DNA of 64,000 bases from Rhizobium sp. S152 (GTDB lineage: Bacteria > Pseudomonadota > Alphaproteobacteria > Rhizobiales > Rhizobiaceae): the NCBI RefSeq assembly GCF_030380735.1, contig NZ_JAUDRZ010000004.1, forward strand, positions 186,001 to 250,000. The letters run 5' to 3'. The notes below the pieces were generated by a model that saw only the letters and a program-made list of their open reading frames with translations, was not told where the DNA came from and ran no database searches. A program made the translations under genes and the position numbers. This document shows, in pieces, positions 31,771 through 40,240 of this stretch (the stretch's first letter is position 1; the number at the start of each line of letters is the position of its first letter).

Positions 31771-32715
31771 GTGAAACACACTTTTCTCGCAGGCATTTTC
31801 GCAGCTGCTGTCGCGCTGCCCGCCTATGCCGCTGACTACACCATCATGGCGCCGGCAGCCCCGGGCGGCGGCTGGGACCAGACGGCCCGCACACTGCAAA
31901 CCGTGATGCAGAAGGAAGGCATCTCCGGCAACGTGCAGGTGATGAACGTGCCGGGTGCCGGCGGCACCATTGGTCTGGCGCAGTTCACCGGCCAGAACAA
32001 CGGCAACCCGAACGCGCTGATCGTCGGCGGCTATGTCATGGTCGGTGCGATTCTCACCAACCAGTCGCCGGTCACGCTGAAGGACGTGACGCCGATCGCG
32101 CGTCTTACCGGCGAATACGAGGCGATCGTCGTTCCGGCCGCGTCCGACATCAAGACGATGGGTGATCTGGTGGCCAAGCTGAAGGCCGATCCGGGCTCGG
32201 TCTCCTGGGGCGGCGGCTCGGCCGGCGGTACCGACCACATTGCCGTCGGGCTGATCGCCAAGGCGTCCGGCGTCGATCCGACGAAGATCAATTATGTTGC
32301 CTTCTCGGGTGGCGGCGAGGCGCTTGCCGCTATCCTCGGTGGTCAGGTGACGGCGGGCGTTTCGGGCTATGGCGAGTTCGAATCGCAGGTGAAGTCGGGC
32401 CAGCTCAGGCTACTTGCCGTTTCCAGCGAAAAGCGGATCGACGGCGTCGATGCGCCGACGTTGAAGGAAGCCGGTGTCGACGTGGCCGTCGAGAACTGGC
32501 GCATGGTCGCGGCCGCTCCCGGCCTTTCGGCCGAGCAGACGGCGGCCATCACGGCGGACTTCGACAAGCTCTCCAAGTCCGCCAGCTGGCAGGAACAGCT
32601 GAAGACCAAGGGCTGGGCCGACACTTACCTGGCGGGTGACGCCTTCAAGGCGCAGCTCGACAAGGACGTATCGGCCACCGAGGGCATCCTCAAGGAAATC
32701 GGACTTGTTCAATGA
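31771..32715 (+). CDS. tctC: Tripartite tricarboxylate transporter, periplasmic binding protein
   Basis: A 314-residue TctC-family protein. The signal peptide is [20 protein letters not shown], with the mature start [20 protein letters not shown]. The APGGGWD motif, [16 protein letters not shown] and the [13 protein letters not shown] loop are ligand-site hallmarks. It captures a carboxylate such as citrate in the periplasm for the TctAB channel. The GTG at 31771 is preferred because GGAGGA lies 8 bases upstream. Its stop overlaps tctB (ATGA). A regulator pair of the TctDE type lies about 5.4 kb upstream on the other strand. Confidence 0.92.
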   Translation: MKHTFLAGIFAAAVALPAYAADYTIMAPAAPGGGWDQTARTLQTVMQKEGISGNVQVMNVPGAGGTIGLAQFTGQNNGNPNALIVGGYVMVGAILTNQSPVTLKDVTPIARLTGEYEAIVVPAASDIKTMGDLVAKLKADPGSVSWGGGSAGGTDHIAVGLIAKASGVDPTKINYVAFSGGGEALAAILGGQVTAGVSGYGEFESQVKSGQLRLLAVSSEKRIDGVDAPTLKEAGVDVAVENWRMVAAAPGLSAEQTAAITADFDKLSKSASWQEQLKTKGWADTYLAGDAFKAQLDKDVSATEGILKEIGLVQ

Positions 32716-33203
32716 GCGAGGGTAACGCAACCCTGGCAACGAAGCGCCGCCCCGATTGGGCGGCGCTGGTGATTGCCATCTGTCTCTTCGCCGTTGCTGT
32801 CGTCATGCTATGGGATGCCTCGCATATGCGTGTCATCGCCCAATATGACCGCATCGGTCCGGCGACCGCGCCCAAGGTCGTGGCCTTCGGGCTGATCGGG
32901 CTCGGGATCTGGACCGTGTTCGAAGCCATCCGCGGCGAGTTTCCCGAGCGTGAGCGCCAGGAAATCGCGCCGGTCGTCTGGGTCGTCGCCGGGCTTGCGG
33001 CGCAGATGCTGCTTCTGAAGACCGCCGGCTTCTCGATCGCGACGGGGCTGCTCTTTGCCTTTACCGCCCGCGGCTTCGGCCAGCGCAAGCTGTGGTACTC
33101 GATACCTTTCGGCATCGTCTTCAGCTTTATCGTCTGGGCGATCTTCTCGCAGCTCCTGAAGCTCACGCTGCCCGCCGGGCCGCTCGAGCGACTGTTCTTC
33201 TAG
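32712..33203 (+). CDS. tctB: Tripartite tricarboxylate transporter, small membrane subunit
   Basis: A 163-residue protein with four predicted membrane helices (about 15-35, 50-70, 90-115, 130-155). This is the size and topology of TctB, the small integral subunit of tripartite tricarboxylate transporters. Sequence conservation in this subunit is always low; the assignment relies on topology plus position between tctC and tctA. Start overlaps the tctC stop by 4 bases. The tctA gene follows after 12 bases. Confidence 0.9.
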   Translation: MSEGNATLATKRRPDWAALVIAICLFAVAVVMLWDASHMRVIAQYDRIGPATAPKVVAFGLIGLGIWTVFEAIRGEFPERERQEIAPVVWVVAGLAAQMLLLKTAGFSIATGLLFAFTARGFGQRKLWYSIPFGIVFSFIVWAIFSQLLKLTLPAGPLERLFF

Positions 33204-33215
33204 GATTTTGATGCG

Positions 33216-34733
33216 ATGAATACCTTCGAATTCCTGTTCCAGGGCATCCTGGTCGCCATGCAGCCGATGAACCTGCTCTATGCCTTCATCGGCGTGACGC
33301 TGGGTACCGCCGTCGGTGTTTTGCCGGGCATCGGGCCGGCGCTGACCGTGGCGCTTCTGTTGCCCGTCACTTACCAACTCGACCCGGCCGGATCGCTGAT
33401 CATGTTCGCGGGCATTTACTACGGCGGCATGTATGGCGGCTCGACCACCTCCATCCTGCTCAACACGCCGGGCGAAAGCGCCTCGATCGTGACCGCGCTC
33501 GAGGGCAACAAGATGGCGCGCGCCGGGCGCGGCGGGCCGGCGCTGGCAACGGCTGCGATCGGCTCCTTCGTCGCCGGCCTGATCGCCACGCTGGGCTTGG
33601 CCTTCATCGCGCCCTTCATTGTCAAGCTGGCTTTGATCTTCGGGCCGCGCGAATATTTCGCGCTGATGGTGCTCGCCTTCGTTACCGTGTCTTCGGCCTT
33701 CGGGGATTCGGCGCTGCGCGGTCTGACCTCGCTGTTCATCGGCTTCGCGCTTGCCATGGTCGGCATTGACCAGCAGACGGGGCAGGCGCGGCTTTCCTTC
33801 GGCGTTCCCGACCTGCTGGATGGTGTCGAGGTGACGACGCTTGCGGTCGCGATGTTCGCGATCGGCGAGACGCTCTACATCGCTGCCCAGGGCAACAGCA
33901 TCGAGGAGAAGGTCGAGGCGGTAAAGGGCTCGCTGTGGATGACGGCGGAAGATTGGGGCCGCTCGTGGAAGGCCTGGCTGCGCGGCACGGCGATCGGCTT
34001 CCCGATCGGCGCGATGCCGGCCGGCGGCGCCGAGATCGGCACCTTCCTCTCCTACGCCACCGAGAAGAAGCTGGCGAAAAACCCGGAGGAATTCGGCCAT
34101 GGCGCCATCGAGGGCGTCGCCGGACCGGAAGCCGCCAACAATGCGTCGGCTGCCGGTACGCTGGTGCCGCTGCTCACGCTCGGCCTGCCGACGACGGCGA
34201 CGGCGGCGATCATGCTGGCTGGCTTCCAGCAATACGGGTTGCAACCCGGACCGCTGTTGTTCGCCAACAACCCGCAGCTCGTCTGGGGACTTATCGCCAG
34301 CCTGTTGATCGCCAACGCCATGCTCTTGGTGCTGAACCTTCCGATGATCGGGCTCTGGGTGCGTCTGCTGACCATCCCGAAGCCGTGGCTTTATGCCGGC
34401 ATCCTGCTGTTCGCGACGCTCGGTACCATCGGCGCCAATCCGTCGGTGTTCGAGCTCGGCATGCTGCTGGCGTTCGGCGTGCTCGGCTACATCATGCGAC
34501 TGTTCGGTTATCCGATCGCGCCTGCCGTGGTGGGACTGATCCTCGGGCCGCTGGCGGAACAACAGCTGCGCCGGGCGCTGGCGATCAGCCAGGGCGACGT
34601 GACGACGCTCGTGATGTCGCCGATCGCGGCGGGGCTGCTCATCGTGGCGGCGGCGGCGTTCCTGATACCGCTGATCCTGCGTCTGCGCGGGCGCGGGCAG
34701 GTGCTGTCGCAACTGGCGGCCAACGAAGACTAA
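33216..34733 (+). CDS. tctA: Tripartite tricarboxylate transporter, large membrane subunit
   Basis: A 505-residue protein with about twelve membrane helices. TctA-family motifs are very clear: [58 protein letters not shown], and later [20 protein letters not shown] and [20 protein letters not shown]. It forms the transport channel for the carboxylate delivered by TctC, driven by ion gradients. It ends the tctCBA operon; a GC-rich hairpin follows. Confidence 0.95.
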   Translation: MNTFEFLFQGILVAMQPMNLLYAFIGVTLGTAVGVLPGIGPALTVALLLPVTYQLDPAGSLIMFAGIYYGGMYGGSTTSILLNTPGESASIVTALEGNKMARAGRGGPALATAAIGSFVAGLIATLGLAFIAPFIVKLALIFGPREYFALMVLAFVTVSSAFGDSALRGLTSLFIGFALAMVGIDQQTGQARLSFGVPDLLDGVEVTTLAVAMFAIGETLYIAAQGNSIEEKVEAVKGSLWMTAEDWGRSWKAWLRGTAIGFPIGAMPAGGAEIGTFLSYATEKKLAKNPEEFGHGAIEGVAGPEAANNASAAGTLVPLLTLGLPTTATAAIMLAGFQQYGLQPGPLLFANNPQLVWGLIASLLIANAMLLVLNLPMIGLWVRLLTIPKPWLYAGILLFATLGTIGANPSVFELGMLLAFGVLGYIMRLFGYPIAPAVVGLILGPLAEQQLRRALAISQGDVTTLVMSPIAAGLLIVAAAAFLIPLILRLRGRGQVLSQLAANED

Positions 34734-34756
34734 AGGACGTTTAGACCTTGCGAGCC

Positions 34757-34789
34757 GGCCGGCCATGGACACATGCGCCGGCCGTTCTT
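34757..34789 (+). terminator. Probable terminator after tctA
   Basis: GGCCGGC (34757-34763) pairs with GCCGGCC (34777-34783), followed by GTTCTTG. A weak T tract, but well placed between convergent genes. Confidence 0.5.
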
Positions 34790-34790
34790 G

Positions 34791-35396
34791 TCAGGGCGGG
34801 CCGTCGCCGGCGCCGTTGATGTGCCGCAGGAAATCCAGCACGCGGCGCGTCAATACGGCGCTTGCCTCCGGGTCGTAGGATGGCAGCGAGCTGTCCGCGA
34901 AATAGTGTCCGTCGCCGGGGTAGAGAAAGAGAGCGGCGTCGGATGTCTGCTCAAGAATCTCGCGGGCGGCGTCGATATCGCCATCGCCCATAAAGATAGG
35001 ATCGGCGTCCATCGCGTGGATTTGCACGGGCACACCGTCTGGCCATGGGCCGAAGGACCACTCCCCTGATATCGGCAGGCAGGCGTGAAAAAGAAGGGCG
35101 CCGCGCGCGCCGGGCCGCGTTTGCGCCAGTTGCTGTGCGGGCAACACGCCGAAGGAAAAGCCGGCATAGACGAGCTCTGCCGGCAAATCCTGCGCTATCG
35201 ATACACCGCGTTCGCGCAGCGTATCGAAACCCGTCTCCTCGACATACGCCATGCCGGCCTCGATACTTTCGAAGATGTGGCCGTCGAAGAGATCGGGCGT
35301 GTGGACGACATGGCCAGCGTCGCGCAGGTGCTCGGCGAACACGTGGATGCCGGGCGTCAGCCCCTGGGCGTGATGAAAGAGCAGCACTTCGGCCAT
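34791..35396 (-). CDS. Dienelactone hydrolase family protein
   Basis: A 201-residue alpha/beta-hydrolase. The start is VLLFHHAQGLTPGIHVFAEH. The nucleophile elbow is YAGFSFGVLPAQQL (Ser in G-F-S-F-G instead of the Cys of classical dienelactone hydrolases), the acid lies near HAMDADPIF, and His is in PGDGHYFADSS. All three catalytic positions seem present. Such enzymes act on small esters or lactones; the substrate is not deducible. It is convergent with tctA and separated by about 60 bases from the next minus-strand gene (LysE-type exporter). Confidence 0.85.
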   Translation of the reverse strand: MAEVLLFHHAQGLTPGIHVFAEHLRDAGHVVHTPDLFDGHIFESIEAGMAYVEETGFDTLRERGVSIAQDLPAELVYAGFSFGVLPAQQLAQTRPGARGALLFHACLPISGEWSFGPWPDGVPVQIHAMDADPIFMGDGDIDAAREILEQTSDAALFLYPGDGHYFADSSLPSYDPEASAVLTRRVLDFLRHINGAGDGPP

Positions 35397-35457
35397 GGGC
35401 TACCTCCAGGAAGGAAAGCTATGGCGGGGGTGGGGGAAGTCCATGGGGGAGCAGGCT

Positions 35458-36120
35458 TCACCGCGCTGCCGAGGGCATGGGCGAAGGACTGCCCGACAGG
35501 AGGAGGCGGATGCCGAGGCCGACCATGACGATGCCGGTGAAGCGTTCCTGCCATGCCAGGAGCTTCGGCCAGCGGTTCAGGAATTGGCCGACAGAGCCGG
35601 AGGCAAGGGCGACGCCGCCGAGGGAGAACACGCCGATCAGTTTTTGGATCGAGCCGAGAACAAGGAGCTGCAGCCAGACCGGGCCTGCATTCGGATCGAC
35701 GAAGAGCGGTAGGAAGGTGAACATGAACAGCAGGGATTTGGGGTTGGTCAGGCTGTTGATGGCGCCTTCGCGCACAGCTCTCCAGCCGGATACCGGCTTG
35801 GCTTTTGGCGCGCCCGTCGCGTGATTTTTGAAGCTGCCCCAGATCATCCTGATGCCAAGATAGAGAAGGTATATCGCGCCTGTCCACTGCAGGATTTGCA
35901 GGGCGGCGGGATAGGCCGCCAGCAGAGACGCCAGCCCCAGAACGAGGAGAGCAACCTGTATCGTGCCAGCGACGAAGATATTGCCGACAACCGTCAGCGC
36001 GGCCACCCTGCGTCCCTGCCCCACACCGCGCGCGATGATCAGCATCATGTCGGGACCTGGTGTAATTTCGAGCACGGCGAGGGCTGCGAAGAAGGTGAGG
36101 AATGTCGAGGCGTCTTGCAT
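35458..36120 (-). CDS. LysE/RhtB-family amino acid exporter
   Basis: A 220-residue inner-membrane protein with six helices. The family N-terminus is FFAALAVLEITPGPDMMLII (the conserved T-P-G-P-D block), followed by GRRVAALTVVGNIF and YLLYLGIRMIWGS. LNSLTNPKSLLF-type sequence (residues ~135-150 in INSLTNPKSLLFMFTFLP) is the other hallmark. These proteins export amino acids, homoserine lactones or other small metabolites by proton antiport. The ATG at 36120 (MQDASTFLTF) is preferred over one 33 bases upstream. It stands apart from the next divergent small gene. Confidence 0.88.
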   Translation of the reverse strand: MQDASTFLTFFAALAVLEITPGPDMMLIIARGVGQGRRVAALTVVGNIFVAGTIQVALLVLGLASLLAAYPAALQILQWTGAIYLLYLGIRMIWGSFKNHATGAPKAKPVSGWRAVREGAINSLTNPKSLLFMFTFLPLFVDPNAGPVWLQLLVLGSIQKLIGVFSLGGVALASGSVGQFLNRWPKLLAWQERFTGIVMVGLGIRLLLSGSPSPMPSAAR

Positions 36121-36315
36121 CGGTTGCGATCCATGGCGGGGGTGGCCGCTCATAGCATTGCCTTGAGCTTGACGCTATCGGGAGGTCTGCGGACAAGTCG
36201 TGAAACCAATCCGCCCACCCATTCCTGCATGGCTGGGTTGAATTCGCGGCTGTTGTGATCACCCCCGCGCGAGCGCATATGTAAGCGGTCAATCATAAAG
36301 CAAGAAAGAAGATCA

Positions 36316-36483
36316 ATGTCCTTCCGTCAGTCCATTCGTGATGGCTTTTTTGGACGTGCCTTTGCGATGATCGGTGCCGCCGGTGCGGTCAGCGCCGCTG
36401 TCGAATCCGGCCGCCGCCCGAAGACCCGTGACCTGCAGACACTCGGCATCAATCCGAGCGCATTCAGCAGGATCGGCCACTAA
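36316..36483 (+). CDS. Small conserved-looking protein (55 aa), DUF1127-like tail
   Basis: A 55-residue protein starting MSFRQSIRDGFFGRAFAMIG, with a basic, amphipathic N-terminal half, and ending TLGINPSAFSRIGH. The ending resembles the C-terminal part of small rhizobial DUF1127 proteins, which are linked to stress, phosphate and RNA metabolism. The match is by eye only. AAGAAAGAAG lies just before the ATG. A long imperfect hairpin with a T-rich tail follows, supporting a single-gene transcript. Confidence 0.7.
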   Translation: MSFRQSIRDGFFGRAFAMIGAAGAVSAAVESGRRPKTRDLQTLGINPSAFSRIGH

Positions 36484-36527
36484 GGTCGTCTTTGTATCGG
36501 CGATCCCAATCGCCTGACATGAAGCAG

Positions 36528-36607
36528 CCCGCAACCCGGTGAACTGACCGAGGAAAGTTGACTACAACTCTCCTCGGTCAATTCACGAGGTCGCGGGCTT
36601 TATTTTT
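36528..36607 (+). terminator. Long imperfect hairpin with T-rich tail
   Basis: About 70 bases fold on themselves: GCCCGC near 36528 pairs with GCGGGC at 36593-36598, GTGAA with TTCAC, and TGACCGAGGA (36545-36554) with TCCTCGGTCA (36571-36580). TTTATTTTT follows. It ends the small upstream gene; the unusually long stem is noteworthy. Confidence 0.7.
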
Positions 36608-36662
36608 GTCCGGATTTAGAGCCGCCACGGTTGTCGCGGCCCGATTCCCGATAACGGAAGCG

Positions 36663-37772
36663 TCAGGCCTGGACCTGCTGCTCCTTCTGCGCATGCATCT
36701 TCTTTCGCGTGTGCTCTTCGGCCTTCTCCCGCCTGTTGTAACGGATGGAAGACCAGAGCGAGATGCCGATCAGCGTCGCGCCGCCCAGCCCGGTGATGAC
36801 TTCCGGGATATGGTACAGCGTCTGCACATACATGATCACCGAGAGGATCAGGATGGCGTAGAAGGCGCCGTGCTCCAGGTAGCGGTATTCGGCGAGCGTT
36901 CCCTTTTCCACTAGCATGATCGTCATCGAGCGCACATACATGGCGCCGATGCCGAGGCCGATGGCGATGACGAAGAGGTTCTGCGTCAGCGCGAAGGCGC
37001 CGATGACGCCGTCGAAGGAGAAGCTGGCGTCCAGCACCTCGAGATAGATGAAGGCCCCGAGGCCGCCCTTGGCAGCTGCGCTCATCGTCTTTTGCGAGGC
37101 ATCGAGCAGGCCGCCGACCACCTCGACCGCGAGGAAGGTCAGAAGACCGTAGATGGCGCTATGGACGAAGGTGCTGGCTTCGGCTTCCGGCAGGAACGAC
37201 GAGAAGGTGAGGACGAGGGCAAGCACGAAGGCGATCTCTATGCCCTTGATGGTGGCGGAACGCGCCATCAGCCGTTCGAGGCCCGCGATCCAGTGCACGT
37301 CCTTCTCGTGGTTGAAGAAGTAGTTGAGGCCGACCATCATCAGGAAGGTGCCGCCGAAGGCCGCGATCGGAAGATGCGCGTCGTTCATGATGCGGGCATA
37401 TTCGGCCGGCTCGCGGGCGGCGAGCACCAGGGCTTCCCATGGGCCGATCTGCGCCGCGATGGCGACGATCGCCAGCGGGAAGACGATGCGCATGCCGAAG
37501 ACGGCAATGACGATACCCCAGGTGAGGAAGCGATGCTGCCATTCCGGCGTCATCTCCTTCAGCTTGTTGGCGTTTACGATGGCATTGTCGAAGGAGAGCG
37601 AGATCTCCAGCACCGCGAGCACGGTACAAATGAAGAAGACGGTCGCCATGCCGCCGATGGTACCCGTGGTCTGCCATCCCAAGGCGGCGCCGAGCGCGAG
37701 GCCAACGGCGGTGACGATGAAGGACCAGGTGAAGTAGCTGAGTGTCGATTTGTGCTTCCCCGAGGTGCTCAT
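36663..37772 (-). CDS. DUF475 / TerC-like integral membrane protein
   Basis: A 369-residue protein with nine or ten membrane helices. TerC/DUF475 signatures are VLAVLEISLSFDNAIVNANK (the S-F-D-N-A motif in a membrane helix) and its second copy YLEVLDASFSFDGVIGAFAL. Paired acidic S-F-D motifs of this sort are found in metal-ion exporters of the TerC superfamily (manganese, tellurite resistance), so metal transport is likely. A cytoplasmic basic tail (KAEEHTRKKMHAQKEQQ) ends the protein. The start at 37772 (MSTSGKHKST) is chosen because the extension upstream looks non-coding; a short open frame ends at this ATG. Confidence 0.85.
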   Translation of the reverse strand: MSTSGKHKSTLSYFTWSFIVTAVGLALGAALGWQTTGTIGGMATVFFICTVLAVLEISLSFDNAIVNANKLKEMTPEWQHRFLTWGIVIAVFGMRIVFPLAIVAIAAQIGPWEALVLAAREPAEYARIMNDAHLPIAAFGGTFLMMVGLNYFFNHEKDVHWIAGLERLMARSATIKGIEIAFVLALVLTFSSFLPEAEASTFVHSAIYGLLTFLAVEVVGGLLDASQKTMSAAAKGGLGAFIYLEVLDASFSFDGVIGAFALTQNLFVIAIGLGIGAMYVRSMTIMLVEKGTLAEYRYLEHGAFYAILILSVIMYVQTLYHIPEVITGLGGATLIGISLWSSIRYNRREKAEEHTRKKMHAQKEQQVQA

Positions 37773-37870
37773 GGGCGCACCTCGCAGACGATGTTGGAGA
37801 GGGTCGATATGCGGGAAAAATGCGCGATACCACAACGGGCATGCGCGTGAGGCATGGTGTGCTTTTTCAT
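37769..37870 (-). other. Possible leader frame overlapping the DUF475 start
   Basis: A short frame on the minus strand (MKKHTMPHAHARCGIAHFSR and about 13 more residues) stops with a TGA that overlaps the ATG of the DUF475 gene. The overlap resembles translational coupling. No ribosome-binding site is obvious and the peptide is unlike any family I know, so this may be chance. The rest of 37871-38079 contains no gene I can support. Confidence 0.25.
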
Positions 37871-38079
37871 CGAATGAAAATCCGCCGGCTTATTTGCAGG
37901 CGGTACCGACATCACGAGAGCGCCGTAAAAACTCTCGCCAGAGGGGCCCGGCACCAGGTTGCCCGTCAGCCGATGTCCGAGGCTGCGGGATAGGGCGAAG
38001 GTAGTGAACTTCGGGCGGCAGTCAAGATCGGCCGATCACGGGTCATCCAATTTTTCCCGTAGGGTCGGGCGTTTTCCAT

Positions 38080-38104
38080 GGAACCATCGGGGATTTGCCT
38101 CGTT
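38080..38104 (+). promoter_or_regulatory. EcfG-type general stress promoter
   Basis: GGAAC (38080-38084), 16 bases, CGTT (38101-38104): exact consensus, 55 bases before the ATG at 38160. It probably drives the two small genes 38160-38411 and 38466-38648, which end at a terminator at 38655. Confidence 0.75.
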
Positions 38105-38159
38105 TGGGTTTAGTTGAGCAGTGCAACACACTGCCTGCGTGCTGAAAAGGAGGCGGACG

Positions 38160-38411
38160 ATGCACACTCACGTTCCAGATACCCACATTCCGGACAAGCG
38201 AACGGAAGCCGCCGACCGCATGAAGCGTGCGCGGCCGAACCGCATGAAGACGGCCCAAGTGATGCCGCCGCATCAGGTCGATCTGACGCTGACGCCGGGC
38301 GTGCGCCACGAGATGCACGTTCCCGCCCATGTCAGCTTCGATCTCTCCCGGGGCGGCCCGATCACCAGCGACGACAGCGACGACGCGACCATCGCAAAGC
38401 CGGTGCGGTAA
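38160..38411 (+). CDS. Small His-rich protein, probable general-stress gene (83 aa)
   Basis: A strong AAAAGGAGG ribosome site lies 7 bases before the ATG. The 83-residue product begins MHTHVPDTHIPDKRTEAADR. It is rich in His, Pro, Met and charged residues, has no hydrophobic stretch, and ends in an acidic SDDSDDATIAKPVR, so it is probably soluble and partly disordered. No family recognised. The EcfG-type promoter upstream places it in the general stress response. A longer frame starting at 38121 lacks a ribosome site. The long antisense frame across it is considered a shadow. Confidence 0.7.
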   Translation: MHTHVPDTHIPDKRTEAADRMKRARPNRMKTAQVMPPHQVDLTLTPGVRHEMHVPAHVSFDLSRGGPITSDDSDDATIAKPVR

Positions 38412-38465
38412 CCTCACCGGCTTGGCCGACACACCCTGTTCAAATTTAATAGCCAGCGAGACGAC

Positions 38466-38648
38466 ATGACGACGATATTCGTGCCTCAGGACATTTACCT
38501 CAAACATGAAAGCGAATGGCAGGCCGTTCGCCAGGCCACGCAGAACCAGACCGGACTTGAGGCGGTAGAAGCGGGAGATCAAAGGGTCGCACACAGCCGA
38601 CCGGCATCGCCACAGATTGGTGCGGCCGTGAAACTTTCGGCCAACTGA
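38466..38648 (+). CDS. Small hypothetical protein (60 aa)
   Basis: A 60-residue frame, MTTIFVPQDIYLKHESEWQA, continuing with a polar second half. It follows the 83-residue stress gene by 54 bases in the same direction and is closed 7 bases later by a hairpin terminator. A small two-gene EcfG transcript is therefore likely. The coding evidence is modest: there is only a weak GCGAGACGAC ribosome site. No function recognised. Confidence 0.5.
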   Translation: MTTIFVPQDIYLKHESEWQAVRQATQNQTGLEAVEAGDQRVAHSRPASPQIGAAVKLSAN

Positions 38649-38654
38649 AATGAC

Positions 38655-38683
38655 AACGCCCGGCTTGACCGGGCGTTTGTTTG
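38655..38683 (+). terminator. Rho-independent terminator
   Basis: ACGCCCGG / CCGGGCGT stem with a short loop at 38656-38676, followed by TTTGTTTG. Confidence 0.8.
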
Positions 38684-38696
38684 TGGAGCTTCAACC

Positions 38697-39260
38697 TCAG
38701 AAACCGATGGTTTCCTCGAACCTGTCCCAGGAGCGGTAGACGGCGTAGCGGCTGAAGCCGGGGATGGCGAAGTGGCCGAAATAGGGGCTGAGTTGGAATT
38801 CGGCGAAAGCTTCGCTGAATTTGCTGACGGCGCCGACATAGATTGCCGAGGCAAGACCTGTACGGTTCGAGCCGTGCTCGCAATGGATCAAGAGCGGCTT
38901 CGGCGCGTCGGCCATCAGCTTTGCCAAGCGCTGCGCCTCGGGGATGGGCAGGTCCTTCGAGGACGAGATCGGGAAATCGATGAGCGTGATGCCGTTGCGG
39001 GCGGCGGCTTCGGCCTCTTCCGTGTACCAGCCGGTGCGTTTTTCATCGCGCAGATTGAGGATGGTCTTGATGCCATAGGTGTGCGCGTAGGTCTGCACGT
39101 CCGAGCCGCTCGGCTGGGCCGAGCGATAGAGTTCGCCCGGGATCACTTCGTGAAAATTGCCGGACAGCTGACCGATGCCGGCATGCGCCAGCACGAGCAG
39201 CACAAAACCGCCAACGAGGCGCACCGGCCATTTCAGAAATGCCAAACGAGGAAAACGCAT
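38697..39260 (-). CDS. Dual-specificity/tyrosine phosphatase-like protein, membrane-anchored
   Basis: About 187 residues. An N-terminal membrane helix (VRLVGGFVLLVLAHAGIG, ~13-30) is followed by a periplasmic cysteine-phosphatase domain. LYRSAQPSGSDVQTYAHTYG and TILNLRDEKRTGWYTEEA are typical of the DSP/Siw14-like family, and the P-loop is HCEHGSNRTG with catalytic Cys127 and Arg133. The general-acid Asp is probably in LIDFPISS. The function of such bacterial proteins is mostly unknown; protein or phosphoinositide substrates are possible. ATG at 39260 or 39284 could start it; the former is chosen because the GGTGGGAG site is stronger. Confidence 0.82.
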   Translation of the reverse strand: MRFPRLAFLKWPVRLVGGFVLLVLAHAGIGQLSGNFHEVIPGELYRSAQPSGSDVQTYAHTYGIKTILNLRDEKRTGWYTEEAEAAARNGITLIDFPISSSKDLPIPEAQRLAKLMADAPKPLLIHCEHGSNRTGLASAIYVGAVSKFSEAFAEFQLSPYFGHFAIPGFSRYAVYRSWDRFEETIGF

Positions 39261-39475
39261 ACGCTCCCACCTGTTACTCTTCATGCGCTCCAGATGATGG
39301 ATCGGCGCGCTCGATACCAGTGCATCACGCAAAGATGATCTCGTGAGCCATATTAGCAGATTGCTGCAAACTTGTGATGACCGCGCAAAAAAGAAAGCTG
39401 TTTCAAAACATGACGCCGCCAACCTTTCGGAAAGGATTGCGCGGCGATAATTGCGCGTTCACGGGATTGAGAGAT

Positions 39476-40210
39476 ATGGCCAAGACACCGACACGCCGCC
39501 GCAAATCACCGGCACGATCGAAATCCGGCGGAGGCGGCAGCGCGCTTTCCTGGGTTGTGATCGGCGGGCTGGCGCTCGGCGGTATTGCTGTCTACGACAA
39601 CTGGAAGAGCGTCAAGCCGATGCTTTCCGCGCGTGCGTCGGCGCCCTCGGCAAGCCGCGGCGTTGCCGTGGCAAAGAGCGAACCGGCCAAGGTCGTGAGC
39701 CGCGAAAGCGGCCGGGACAATGTTCGCGATCCCGGACCGCGGCAGACGGCCTCGATCTCCTCTTCCTCGCGAATGCTTCCGCCGGAAGCAGTGCCGTTTC
39801 CGGCCAAGGCGCCGGTCGTGCAAGCCAAGGCGGTGGCGCCGACGCTGTCACCGGCGCAAGGCCAGACCGGCAAGGCGGCGTTTGGCTATTGCGGCCAGGG
39901 TGAGCACATCAACTGCGTCGCCGATGGCGGCACCTTCTGGTACAAGGGCGAAAAGATCGCGATCGCCGATGTCGTCACGCCGGGTATCGAAACGGCCCGT
40001 TGCGATGGCGAGAAGCGTCTAGGCTTCGCCGCCAAGCTTCGGCTGCTGAATATCCTCAACGCCGGTTCGTTTTCGATGAACGTCGCCGGCCAGTCTGGCA
40101 AGTCCGGCGTGCCGCATGTCGTTTCGCGCGACGGCAAGTCGATCGGCGTGCAGATGATCAGCGAGGGGCTTGCCCGCAAGCCGGGCGCGCCGGGAGCCTG
40201 GTGCGCCTAG
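39476..40210 (+). CDS. Membrane-anchored SNase-like (thermonuclease-fold) protein
   Basis: A 244-residue protein. A basic N-terminus (KTPTRRRKSPARSKS) and one membrane helix (~25-42) precede a low-complexity linker rich in Ala, Pro and Ser (45-130). The C-terminal ~105 residues look like a staphylococcal-nuclease fold: CVADGGTFWYKGEKIAIADV, then GEKRLGFAAKLRLLNIL and GLARKPGAPGAWCA. The usual metal-binding D-G-D is D-G-G here and the expected arginines are not clearly placed, so catalysis is doubtful. It probably faces the periplasm. The start at 39476 follows TTGAGAG. Convergent with the secreted protein at 40241. Confidence 0.7.
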   Translation: MAKTPTRRRKSPARSKSGGGGSALSWVVIGGLALGGIAVYDNWKSVKPMLSARASAPSASRGVAVAKSEPAKVVSRESGRDNVRDPGPRQTASISSSSRMLPPEAVPFPAKAPVVQAKAVAPTLSPAQGQTGKAAFGYCGQGEHINCVADGGTFWYKGEKIAIADVVTPGIETARCDGEKRLGFAAKLRLLNILNAGSFSMNVAGQSGKSGVPHVVSRDGKSIGVQMISEGLARKPGAPGAWCA

Positions 40211-40240
40211 GCCCGACCAGACCTATCTCTTCCGTCGATA

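Noticed and set aside
32808..34772. Minus-strand frame of 654 codons opposite tctB and tctA
   Set aside because: Arg/Gln/His-rich low-complexity translation typical of antisense high-GC DNA; the plus strand has clear TctA motifs.
38043..38594. Minus-strand frame of 183 codons over the small stress genes
   Set aside because: The opposite strand has a promoter, ribosome site, two short genes and a terminator in order; the minus frame has none of these.
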